A stretch of DNA of 64,000 nucleotides, taken from assembly GCA_027021335.1 (NCBI GenBank), contig JALUUO010000005.1:1-64000 (forward strand). Reading direction: 5' to 3'. The notes under the pieces were generated by a model. It saw only the letters and a list, made by a program, of their open reading frames with translations. It was not told the origin of the DNA and made no database searches. The translations under genes were made by a program, and so were the position numbers. Source of the stretch: Nitrospirota bacterium (GTDB taxonomy: Bacteria > Nitrospirota > Thermodesulfovibrionia > SZUA-242). Numbering within the stretch: the first letter of the stretch is position 1; each line of letters opens with the position of its first letter. Shown in pieces: positions 43,731 to 51,594 of this stretch.

Positions 43731-45680
43731 TTATTTCCCTGTTGGAATTTTCATTGTAAAGACGGACCCACCGCCTTGTCTGTTTGAAGCCCATATCGTT
43801 CCTCCAAGATTCTGCATGATTCCATAGCTTACATAAAGTCCCAGGCCGGTACCCTCCCCCACATCCTTGGTGGTAAAAAACGGCTCAAACAGATGCGGAA
43901 GCTGATCTTCGGCAATACCGGAACCCGTATCTTCAAATACAATCCGTATATAGCCACCTTCATACATGCTGGTCACGGATAAAACGCCTTCGCCGTTCAT
44001 TGCGTCACCCGCATTAAATATGATATTCAGACAAGCCTGAAGCAGCTGATCCCCATCCAGCTTTAATGCCGGAATCTCACTGTCCAGGCTGGTATTTACA
44101 CGAACATTTTTCAGGCGCTTGTCGTATTTGGAAATACCAAGGGCCGATCTTATAACCTGATTAACATGAGTAAGGCTCTTCCGGTACTCTGCCGGTCGCG
44201 AAAAGTCCATCATCTCCCGCACAATTCTGGATATACGATCGATCTGTTCTTTCATAACCCCTGTCTTTTCTGTTATGGAGTCATTTACAGAGACTGTACT
44301 ACTTTGCACTACTAAAGCGCTTTCAAGGTTTCTAAGCAAAGACGACAGGGCGGCCAATGGATTACCTATTTCATGCGCAACACCCGCTGCCATCTGACCA
44401 AGGGCAGCCATCTTTTCCTGATGCACTATCTGAACCTGGGCCTCTTTAAGGCTCGAGGTTCTTTCCTGGACTATCTCTTCCAGGTGCTCGGTATAGTGTT
44501 TTAACTCATTCTCCATTTTTCTCTGGTCAGTAATATCCAGTATATACTCGACAAATCCGATAGTATTATTTTCTTGATCCTGCACAGGGTAGGCATGAAT
44601 CCATAAAATATGTTTTTCCCCGTTTTCAAAAATAATATCTTTCTGAATATCGCAAGAGACACCTCTTTCCATTGCAAAGAGACCAGAACAGTCTTCGCAA
44701 GGGAGCTCTCTGCACCATACAAGTTCATAACATTTATGTTTGTTGTTACTTGACCCGCCCACATTCGTTACAAGCTCGTTGTAAGCATGATTTGCATATA
44801 TAATTTCGTACTCTCTGGATATATAAGCGATCCCGGCCGTTATCCCGTTAAACATTGAAATCATGGTTCGCCTGGCCGTTATCAATTCCTTCTCCCGCTC
44901 AGAAAGCGCTTGCGCCATACGATTGAAAGATCCTCCCAGTTCTTCCAACTCATCTCCCGTATCAATGGAGACACGCCTGGTCAGATCCCCGCCAGCCATA
45001 CGTTCCGTGGTCTGAATCAGCTTTTTCAGGGCCCCTCTCAAACGGCGATCAAGGAAACATCCAAGAAGTATTCCTGTCAGAATAATAAGAGCTGTAAAAG
45101 TAATTCCAAGGTATGCGATGTTTTCTAAACGTCTGTTTGCTCTTCGCGTATTTACCCCCAGCTGTAACCCTCCAATAGTTTTACCTTTGTAAGCAACGGG
45201 CATATATATATCAAAGATATGCCCCGCTCCATGCAGAAAACCCTCACCCTGCCCTATTTCCTGGACAATAGTCAAAGACATGTTATCGCCTCTATGCCTT
45301 ACACTGTCTTTGTCTGCTGGAAAAACATTTAACTTTCCACCTTCCGCGATCACATCACCTTTTTTATCCAGAATACGAATATACTCAAGTTCCCTGTCTT
45401 TTAAGGCATTTTCAATAAGGTCTTTAAGAAAAGTTTCATCTTTACGCAGCACATATTCCGAAATAGCTGTCGAAACAAGGCTTGCTTTCATACGCGCCTC
45501 GCTTAACAATTCATCTTCGGCTGCGTAGTGTTGTTTTACAACGGCAAAATAGAAAAAATAGGCGATAAGTACGACATAAGCTATACTGAGAGAAGTAAAA
45601 GCCTTACGGCGAATACTGGTCCGGCGTTTTCTGTGCTGCCGCCCGGAGCTGTTTGTGAACTCTTCTGCTGATTTGCCCAT
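43731..45680 (-). CDS. Sensor histidine kinase partner of the sigma-54 activator
   Basis: The protein has membrane helices at about 30–50 and 195–215 with a periplasmic sensor between them, then HAMP (GDELEELGGSFNRMA), a PAS domain carrying a cysteine-rich segment (CYELVWCRELPCEDC), HisKA with His436 (GVAHEIGNP) and HATPase (NIIFNAGDAM, DTGSGI, GTGLGL). The cysteines could sense redox or bind a metal. The ORF track starts at TTG 45791, but that extension contains an enhancer-like motif; I choose the ATG at 45680 (MGKSAEEF). Its output is probably the downstream NtrC-type regulator. Confidence 0.88.
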   Translation of the reverse strand: MGKSAEEFTNSSGRQHRKRRTSIRRKAFTSLSIAYVVLIAYFFYFAVVKQHYAAEDELLSEARMKASLVSTAISEYVLRKDETFLKDLIENALKDRELEYIRILDKKGDVIAEGGKLNVFPADKDSVRHRGDNMSLTIVQEIGQGEGFLHGAGHIFDIYMPVAYKGKTIGGLQLGVNTRRANRRLENIAYLGITFTALIILTGILLGCFLDRRLRGALKKLIQTTERMAGGDLTRRVSIDTGDELEELGGSFNRMAQALSEREKELITARRTMISMFNGITAGIAYISREYEIIYANHAYNELVTNVGGSSNNKHKCYELVWCRELPCEDCSGLFAMERGVSCDIQKDIIFENGEKHILWIHAYPVQDQENNTIGFVEYILDITDQRKMENELKHYTEHLEEIVQERTSSLKEAQVQIVHQEKMAALGQMAAGVAHEIGNPLAALSSLLRNLESALVVQSSTVSVNDSITEKTGVMKEQIDRISRIVREMMDFSRPAEYRKSLTHVNQVIRSALGISKYDKRLKNVRVNTSLDSEIPALKLDGDQLLQACLNIIFNAGDAMNGEGVLSVTSMYEGGYIRIVFEDTGSGIAEDQLPHLFEPFFTTKDVGEGTGLGLYVSYGIMQNLGGTIWASNRQGGGSVFTMKIPTGK

Positions 45681-45758
45681 TATGGAGTTATCGCCTTTAA
45701 TCCATTTTATACAGCAACGGAACATTGTTTGTCTATGAAACAAAACATAAAAATCGGT

Positions 45759-45780
45759 GTGTCGGTTTTTTTTGCACCTT
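45759..45780 (+). promoter_or_regulatory. Enhancer-like motif, copy 4
   Basis: The plus strand reads GTGTCGGTTTTTTTTGCACC, related to TGTCGGAAAAATTTACAC from the 12-kb region. Orientation points toward the PilZ gene. It falls inside the ORF-track extension of the kinase, which argues against that extension. Confidence 0.5.
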
Positions 45781-45927
45781 TTAGCGTCCAAAATAGCATT
45801 TGTGGTAAAAAAACGTGTCTTTTTGATACACTAAGAATAACGAACAAGGTATGTTCTTAAAAGATATCTTGTTGTTTTTTAAAATAAAAACAGGTAATTA
45901 CTAAAAAACATTCAACTGTTTTACGGG

Positions 45928-45951
45928 GTGTCGAAAAATTTTACACTTTTT
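45928..45951 (+). promoter_or_regulatory. Enhancer-like motif, copy 5
   Basis: The plus strand reads GTGTCGAAAAATTTTACACT followed by TTTT, nearly identical to the copy at 12111–12137 on the opposite strand (AAAAAGTGTAAATTTTTCCG). It lies about 140 bp upstream of the PilZ start. Confidence 0.6.
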
Positions 45952-46008
45952 AGGTATGTTTTTTTAGGTGCATTAATAAATAATTTATTTTTCATAGCGT
46001 TACATATC

Positions 46009-46024
46009 TAGCATATTTATTGCA
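46009..46024 (+). promoter_or_regulatory. Possible weak sigma-54 promoter for the PilZ gene
   Basis: TAGCAT-ATTTA-TTGCA has correct -24/-12 spacing and a good -12 half, but the -24 GG is AG. It lies between enhancer-like motif copy 5 and the PilZ ATG. It is only a candidate. Confidence 0.35.
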
Positions 46025-46088
46025 TATAAACTTGTCAGTACCAAGTTGTGTCTTCCATAAAACTAGAGACAGGAGGGGGAGGGAGAAC

Positions 46089-46493
46089 ATGATCGCATCT
46101 AAAAAAAGAGTTTTAGAAAAAAGAAGCTTCGAACGTTACGCCGTCAAGGAACATGCTTTTGCCCTATTAAAGCCTTACTGTGATAAACTGGGCCAGATCA
46201 AGAATATCAGTAGAGGTGGAATTGCATTTGAGTACCTGGTGTTTGATAATACCAATGATGCCGTCCAGCTTGACGAACAGTTACGGCTGGATATCATTTT
46301 AACCCCGGAAGCCTTATATATATCCCAGGTTCCATGCAAAGTTGTTTATGACGACGCCGTAACTGAAGAAAGCCCCTTGCTTGTGCAAGACATAGAAAGC
46401 AGGCGTTGCGGTATTAAGTTTGGAAAACTTACGGAAGATCAAACAAACACACTGGAAACCTTCCTTGCAAAGCATGTTTTAAGGCCTGATTAA
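46089..46493 (+). CDS. PilZ-domain c-di-GMP receptor
   Basis: The 134-residue protein has the PilZ signature: RSFERY (RxxxR-type) near residue 13 and NISRGGIAFEY (D/NxSxxG) near residue 38, then a beta-barrel-like remainder. Single-domain PilZ proteins bind c-di-GMP and alter partner proteins. I place the start at the ATG at 46089, which follows GGAGGGGGAGGGAG, instead of the longer ORF at 46020. It may be under sigma-54 control through the upstream motifs. Confidence 0.87.
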   Translation: MIASKKRVLEKRSFERYAVKEHAFALLKPYCDKLGQIKNISRGGIAFEYLVFDNTNDAVQLDEQLRLDIILTPEALYISQVPCKVVYDDAVTEESPLLVQDIESRRCGIKFGKLTEDQTNTLETFLAKHVLRPD

Positions 46494-46515
46494 ATTTGAA
46501 TAATCCTGTTTTGAC

Positions 46516-47412
46516 CTACTCCGGAAGCTTGGATATAAGCACACTGCACGGCGCGTAGCTTAAAACACGCCGTGAAACTCCTCCAAGCATTCCCATAAGG
46601 CCCTTCTCGCCCCTGCAACCTATAGCGATCATATCCGCGTCCATATCTTTTGCGCTGTCAATTATAGCGGGCGCCACTTTGCCCGATTTAACAACAGTCT
46701 TCACAGAAGCGAAACACCCTTTAAAAAGCTCCTGCTGTCGTTCCAGTAATTCTTCCGCCACCAAAGTCTCTTCGGCTTTCATCGCAGCCACTGTTTCCTT
46801 TACATGATCGTCTATTTCTATAGCAAAACGCTCGGGAATGTCACCTAGGGGTGAACCTGTAACATAAATCACAGTAAGCTCTGTGGAAGGCGGTAATGCA
46901 AGACAGTGTAGCGCTGCTGCCGCCTTTTTGGCACAAGGTGACCCGTCAGTAGCAAACAACACCCGTAGTGGACGGGTTACCTGCTCACCCTGGGGAGGTT
47001 TTACTACAAGAACAGGCATCGGAGCGTTTATGGCCACTTTCCGTGTAACACTCCCAAGCAGAAACGATTCAACCCCCATAAGTCCACGGCTTCCGATTAC
47101 TATTATATCAGCGTTATTTTCCTTAGCGGCTTGTAATATTTCGTGATATGGGTATCCCTGGTAAAGGTGTACCGCAACCGCGGCCTTTGTTGTCTTGAAA
47201 TATCCCCTGGTTTCATCCAGGATCTTCTCGCCAAGCTTTTGTTGGACCCGAAAAAGCCGGTCATAATGCTCATAACTCTCTCCAAAGCCACCAGGCTGAC
47301 TTATTACGTGTAAAATGTCCAGATGATCGCCTTCAACAAGGTCAAAGCCGGAAAGAAATAGTGCCGCCGCCTTCGAGTACTCTGATCCGTCTGTTGCAAG
47401 CAAGTAATTCAT
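46516..47412 (-). CDS. Tandem universal stress protein
   Basis: Two UspA domains are seen (about 1–145 and 148–298). Each starts with an ATDGS motif (LLATDGSEYSKAA, LFATDGSPCAKKA) and ends with the nucleotide-binding GSRGLMGVESFLLGSVTRKV or GCRGEKGLMGMLGGVSRRV. Both sites look intact for ATP binding. AAGGAGG lies 5 nt before the ATG at 47412, which rejects the 43-residue longer ORF. Convergent with the PilZ gene. The role is generic stress tolerance. Confidence 0.9.
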   Translation of the reverse strand: MNYLLATDGSEYSKAAALFLSGFDLVEGDHLDILHVISQPGGFGESYEHYDRLFRVQQKLGEKILDETRGYFKTTKAAVAVHLYQGYPYHEILQAAKENNADIIVIGSRGLMGVESFLLGSVTRKVAINAPMPVLVVKPPQGEQVTRPLRVLFATDGSPCAKKAAAALHCLALPPSTELTVIYVTGSPLGDIPERFAIEIDDHVKETVAAMKAEETLVAEELLERQQELFKGCFASVKTVVKSGKVAPAIIDSAKDMDADMIAIGCRGEKGLMGMLGGVSRRVLSYAPCSVLISKLPE

Positions 47413-47556
47413 GACAGCCTCCTTTAGAGACGAGTATTCGCCTTGGCCTGATAATTTGCCGAAGTTGCAGGCATAAGCTCTTAATTTAATCGTAGCACAA
47501 AAAATACAACATGACATCCAAAACAGCTCTGTATATGTCACACTACCTATTGATAG

Positions 47557-49002
47557 TCAGGCTGAACCGTTTTCAGGGCAAAAAAACCGAAAATATATTA
47601 ATCTCTTTTCCGGCAAAGCACCTGGATCAATCCGGAACCGCTCATCCATACGATAACCGGCCACCCAGACTATTTTTTCTTCTTTTTCACCACCTTTTTC
47701 TCCGCATACAACAAGCAGCGGCACTGCATCACGCTCAGATGCAGGCGTCTTCTCATCCACAAAGAAGTCCTGAAGTTTTTTCCTTCCGCCTTCTTTTAAA
47801 CCAAAAGGGTGAAAAGAATCTCCAGGCCGTCTTGAGCGAATCTTAAGAGGGGCGTTTATCTTTGCCGGATCAACAGCAATCATATACCTCCCATCTCCCA
47901 GTCCCTCTGAAAAAGTACCAAAACGAGCCTCAACCCTGCCTCCGTCAGGCAGAAAAACCTTTCCGGGGACATCAAGCTCTACCGGTGTAATACCACAGAT
48001 ATCAGACTCACGGAATAGTTTGTAACGCGAATATTCACGTTTTATTAACAGACCCGCCGGAAGATCAGCCCTGCCGCAGGATGCAAGACTTTCAAGAGCA
48101 GCTTCCAGGTGATAAAAAGAAATTCCAAGAATGTTTCCATGAAACGCCGAAATAGCTTTTCTCAAAATACGGCGTTTTAACACAATGTCCTGGTTGTCAA
48201 AAGTCGAGACATCCCAGGTCAGACATCCATGGCTGTGTTTTACATTCAGGCGATAAAAAACATCATCTGCCTGCCGCTCCAGAAAGGCGTCTTCCTGGCC
48301 AAAAAGAACAGCCATACGGTTAATGTTTTTCTTGAACGAAGGGTTATACTCTTCCAGAATACTCTCCAGAGCCGGCACCAAACAACGGCGGACCCTGTTT
48401 CGCATATATTTGGTTTTCAGGTTCGAGCTGTCAGTAAGATAACCGGTATTATTAGCATTCAGAAATGCCTCTATCTCCTGTCTTGAAATCTCAAGCATAG
48501 GCCGTATGATAAGACCGCGCCTAAACGGAATACCGGCCAAGCCACCTGCACCCGCCCCTCGAAACAGTCTCATCAAAACCGTTTCGACCTGATCGTCGGA
48601 ATTGTGACCGGTTGCTATCTTGTTTGCGCCTGTGCGTTCGGCCTCTTCTTTAAAAGACCGGTACCTCAATCGCCTGGCGCGCTGCTGTAAATTCCCGGCA
48701 GAAACTGAAAGGGAGTCCATAACATTGATGGGAATTGACCTGAAAGGAACATTCAGCCGCTTGGTCAACGTGGCGCAAAAATCTATTTCGGCTTGAATCT
48801 CACGGCGGCTGCGAATACCGTGATCGATATACACAGATAAAAGGCTGAAGTGGAGAGACTCAGACAGAGCATTTAAAGCCACCAAAAGACAGGTGGAATC
48901 CGGTCCTCCGGATATTGCGACAAGTACCTTATCTCCCTTATGCACCAGGGCATGCCTGGTAATACATGCTCTTACTTTACTGACAAGCTGGTCTTTTTCC
49001 AC
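47557..49002 (-). CDS. tilS: tRNA(Ile)-lysidine synthetase
   Basis: This is a 481-residue PP-loop ATPase with VLVAISGGPDSTCLLVAL near residue 28, the HNSDDQVETVLMRLFRGAGAGGLAGI motif near residue 125, and a C-terminal TilS domain (KIRSRRPGDSFHPFGLKEGGRKKLQDFFVDEK). TilS adds lysine to C34 of tRNA-Ile(CAU) and is essential. No ftsH or hpt gene, its frequent neighbour, is adjacent. The start MEKDQLVSK is as given in the ORF track. Confidence 0.94.
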   Translation of the reverse strand: MEKDQLVSKVRACITRHALVHKGDKVLVAISGGPDSTCLLVALNALSESLHFSLLSVYIDHGIRSRREIQAEIDFCATLTKRLNVPFRSIPINVMDSLSVSAGNLQQRARRLRYRSFKEEAERTGANKIATGHNSDDQVETVLMRLFRGAGAGGLAGIPFRRGLIIRPMLEISRQEIEAFLNANNTGYLTDSSNLKTKYMRNRVRRCLVPALESILEEYNPSFKKNINRMAVLFGQEDAFLERQADDVFYRLNVKHSHGCLTWDVSTFDNQDIVLKRRILRKAISAFHGNILGISFYHLEAALESLASCGRADLPAGLLIKREYSRYKLFRESDICGITPVELDVPGKVFLPDGGRVEARFGTFSEGLGDGRYMIAVDPAKINAPLKIRSRRPGDSFHPFGLKEGGRKKLQDFFVDEKTPASERDAVPLLVVCGEKGGEKEEKIVWVAGYRMDERFRIDPGALPEKRLIYFRFFCPENGSA

Positions 49003-49091
49003 CTGGGTTACAAGAAAAACGGTGTTATCACAATATACTTAAACTAACTTAAACCACTTTTATACCGATAAACTATCGGAAGTCAAACACC

Positions 49092-49298
49092 TCAACTGCC
49101 TCCGTAACCGGTGGTCACTTTATCCCCCTCAACAATAACCGGGACCCGCCTGACACCACCTGAATATTTCAGCATTTCTTCTAGATTTGCGTCATCCTCT
49201 TTAACATTAATATACTTTGCATTGTCCCCATAGGCTGACCTAGCCCTTTCAGTATGAGGTCAACCGGGTTTACCGAAAATAATAACCTTTTCCGCCAT
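49092..49298 (-). CDS. Glutaredoxin-like selenoprotein with in-frame UGA (UXX-star type)
   Basis: Read from the ATG at 49298, the frame gives MAEKVIIFGKPG, an in-frame TGA at codon 13, then PHTERARSAYGDNAKYINV and on to VPVIVEGDKVTTGYGGS and a final TGA. This is a 68-residue thioredoxin-fold protein with Sec at the active-site position (UPHT) and the cis-Pro VPVIV. AAGGAGGTG lies 7 nt upstream of the ATG. A hairpin begins at the UGA itself. It matches the UXX-star selenoprotein group known in deltaproteobacteria (family name from memory). ORF callers miss it because of the UGA. Likely a redox or reductase role. Confidence 0.85.
49236..49262 (-). promoter_or_regulatory. Candidate bacterial SECIS hairpin
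   Basis: The minus strand reads TGACCT, a 15-nt loop, then AGGTCA, starting exactly at the in-frame UGA. The six-base arms are perfectly complementary and a small apical helix closing a GAAA loop is possible. Position and size suit SelB-dependent selenocysteine insertion. Confidence 0.7.
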
Positions 49299-49381
49299 GA
49301 CAACACACCTCCTTCCAGGCAATTATTTTATTTACAGCCAAGTTATGACAACTTATGACTAAATCATAACATACTGCTGAA

Positions 49382-50995
49382 TCAATCGGAAATTTCCAGG
49401 GTGTATGTACCGTATCTTCCAGCCGAGGAAGGCGCTGCAGGAGATGTTTTTACTTTGACATAATAGGTATCTGTTGTGCTGGGAATAAATGTCATCTTGG
49501 AAGCAAACGACATGAAATAGCTCTTTGGGCAATTATTGTATGTTGCGTTGATACCGGCATTATCACTTCGGTCATCGTCAAAGTCTAATATGTTTCCGTT
49601 GGAATCCAGCAGCATGATATATGTGTCCGCGCCGTTTTTTAAACAATATGTCTCAATGGTATAAGTCGTTCCTGCAGTAGCGGTAAAGGCTTTTACGTCA
49701 TTATCCGTATTGCCATCTGCTTTATAACTATAATGAGTCTTGCCGGCTCCAAGTGCAGCTGTTTTGGCATCTGAAAGAGTGTCGTCTACCTCATAGATGT
49801 CTTCCTGGTAATATATGGAACGTTCCTGGAATATACTTTCGAGCTGACCTAACTCGGTTGGGGTTGGCGCTCTCTGCTGAAGCCAGCCGTCCCAGAAAGT
49901 TTCCATACTGACAGGCGGTGACACAATACCCGGCAGGTAATCTTCTAAAATATTCCAGATCGGCTGTGTGCCGAAGGATTCGTTAATCTCCCACAGAACT
50001 TTTGCAACAGCAACTTCGTTGGAAGAGTAGACATACGGTAAACCGCCTGGATTACCTATATCGATCGAGATTAAGGCAGCATCATTAATCGTATCCACGT
50101 AAAAAGAGGCCTTTGTCTGCGGATGTTTGGATAATAGATCAGGGTCTTCAGATTCCAACCAGGCCTTAATTGCGGTTGGGAAGAAACCTCCCCAGCCTTC
50201 GCTCCACGCCAGCCTTAAATCAAGATCGTTATCCGAGAGGAAATGCGGTCCGCCGGGGGAGTCGTCTTTAGAAAACTCATCAGCCGTAAAGTGACCGAAT
50301 TCGTGCCACAGAACGTCATCATCATAATGATCGGTATCGCCCAGTCCTCCCGAAGAGCCTCCAAATATATAAGCACCACGTCCAAGCGGGCACCACGTGG
50401 GGTCAAAAGAAGTGCAAAACCATGTGCCCAGAGTGTTATCCACCTCCCAATACACATTTAATTGACCTGGATAGATACCTGAAAGTTTTTGAAGAAACCG
50501 GTATCCGCTTGTATAAACGTCCAGAATATTGAACGCGCCGGCTGCCGGGCTGCTTGCAGGAATATCAATGTTTAATATAGATCCGCTGACCTGCTTATAT
50601 GCAGCAAACATGTTATCTGAAATATCATTAACCTTAATTTGCATGCCGGAGTTTTCATCTGTTTTTGCGTAAACTCTTAATTTGAGATTAGAGGTATCTC
50701 CGGAATAGTTCAAACTATACTGTCCTGCCGCATCTGTAGAGCCGGAAGCAAGAATGCTTTCCGTGCCGTCAGTATTTACCTTAACCAGTTCTACCGAAGC
50801 GTATCTGACCGCTTTATAAGAGCTGTTTCCAGTAAAGCCGTTCTGGTCGTACTCTTTATCTTCGTATCTTATTGAGCCGGTTACTTGACCGCTTCCACTT
50901 GAAGAGTTTGAACTTGTATTTGAAGAACCTCCACAGCCGACAAAAAAAAGGAATGGAAGAATAAAAAAAGCTATGATAATATTGTTCCTTATCAT
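49382..50995 (-). CDS. Putative zinc metallopeptidase lipoprotein with C-terminal PPC-like domain
   Basis: The protein has a lipoprotein signal ending FFVGC (Cys21), a Ser/Asn-rich linker, and a carboxypeptidase-regulatory-like beta domain (about 38–125). A metallopeptidase-like region carries HEFGH (His231, Glu232, His235) and downstream DLDLRLAWSEGWGGF with a possible third ligand Glu. The C-terminal beta domain (about 410–537) resembles PPC domains of secreted peptidases (AFTATAGTTYTIETY). It is probably surface- or periplasm-attached. Substrate unknown. It overlaps the upstream secreted-protein gene by 4 bp. Confidence 0.78.
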   Translation of the reverse strand: MIRNNIIIAFFILPFLFFVGCGGSSNTSSNSSSGSGQVTGSIRYEDKEYDQNGFTGNSSYKAVRYASVELVKVNTDGTESILASGSTDAAGQYSLNYSGDTSNLKLRVYAKTDENSGMQIKVNDISDNMFAAYKQVSGSILNIDIPASSPAAGAFNILDVYTSGYRFLQKLSGIYPGQLNVYWEVDNTLGTWFCTSFDPTWCPLGRGAYIFGGSSGGLGDTDHYDDDVLWHEFGHFTADEFSKDDSPGGPHFLSDNDLDLRLAWSEGWGGFFPTAIKAWLESEDPDLLSKHPQTKASFYVDTINDAALISIDIGNPGGLPYVYSSNEVAVAKVLWEINESFGTQPIWNILEDYLPGIVSPPVSMETFWDGWLQQRAPTPTELGQLESIFQERSIYYQEDIYEVDDTLSDAKTAALGAGKTHYSYKADGNTDNDVKAFTATAGTTYTIETYCLKNGADTYIMLLDSNGNILDFDDDRSDNAGINATYNNCPKSYFMSFASKMTFIPSTTDTYYVKVKTSPAAPSSAGRYGTYTLEISD

Positions 50996-51486
50996 TGTAA
51001 TTCGTACTCCACAATTCCCTTGCTGTCACTAATAAAACTCCCGGGCAGAACATTTTTACCCTTTACATTTTTTTTAATGTTTTTTCCGATCCTAAAGAAT
51101 GCTCTGTCTGTAAAAACCGTGCCTTCAAATAGTTTTATTCTAGCTCCGGCTTTTATAACGTGCGTGCCTTTTTCAGGAATAAGAAGAGTAAAACTAATGA
51201 AATACTCTTCACCTTTTTTTACAGGACCACTCCAGTCAAGATCTCCGGAAATAAACTTTATGCCACTAGGAAGTTCGGCCCAGATTCTAAAATCATCAGC
51301 ATCAACTTGAGAGTAGGCCGTTACTGTAAATTGAACAGTTTCACCAGGAATAACCGTCCCTTCAGGTTCTATAGCAATTTTTACCGATGATGCCGGTTTG
51401 GCAGCAGGACCTTCAGCCCGAACCATATTGCCGGAATAAAGAATCGTTATGGAGATTAAAAATATAATTATGTATTTCATATTCAT
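50992..51486 (-). CDS. Small secreted protein with an Ig-like beta domain
   Basis: The 164-residue product has a signal peptide (about 1–25, NMVRAEG). One domain of alternating strands follows (EPEGTVIPGETVQFTVTAY, WAELPSGIKFISGDLDW, FTLLIPEKGTHVIKAGARI), resembling DUF11/CARDB-type bacterial Ig-like domains. No catalytic motif is present. Its stop overlaps the metallopeptidase start by 4 bp, so the two are probably produced together and may interact at the cell surface. Confidence 0.72.
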   Translation of the reverse strand: MNMKYIIIFLISITILYSGNMVRAEGPAAKPASSVKIAIEPEGTVIPGETVQFTVTAYSQVDADDFRIWAELPSGIKFISGDLDWSGPVKKGEEYFISFTLLIPEKGTHVIKAGARIKLFEGTVFTDRAFFRIGKNIKKNVKGKNVLPGSFISDSKGIVEYELQ

Positions 51487-51520
51487 CTTTTTCCGCTGCT
51501 ACCCAGGTTAGATACTTTTT

Positions 51521-51550
51521 AAAAAAGGCCGCCCCTGTTGGGACGGCCTT
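51521..51550 (-). terminator. Rho-independent terminator after the large lipoprotein gene
   Basis: The minus strand reads AAGGCCGTCCC, loop AACA, GGGGCGGCCTT and then TTTT. This classic hairpin and T-run lies 44 bp after the stop at 51595. Confidence 0.9.
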
Positions 51551-51594
51551 GTTAAGGGGTTATTACCTAAAGACAGATACTTGCCCTGCTTAAT

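Larger units (their letters stand above)
45681..46088. other. 408-bp divergent regulatory region with two enhancer-like motifs
   Basis: No gene is supported here. It separates the kinase (minus) from the PilZ gene (plus). It holds two copies of the motif seen upstream of the MopE-like gene and an imperfect -24/-12-like element. The ORF-track extensions of both flanking genes into this region are not supported. Confidence 0.65.

Noticed and set aside
45681-45791. ORF-track extension of the sensor kinase to a TTG at 45791
   Set aside because: The extension contains an enhancer-like motif and no ribosome site; the ATG at 45680 directly precedes the membrane segment.
49236-49298. Treating the glutaredoxin-like frame as a pseudogene broken by a stop
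   Set aside because: The single UGA sits exactly at the redox-active position, the rest of the frame is intact and a hairpin follows, which favours selenocysteine over decay.
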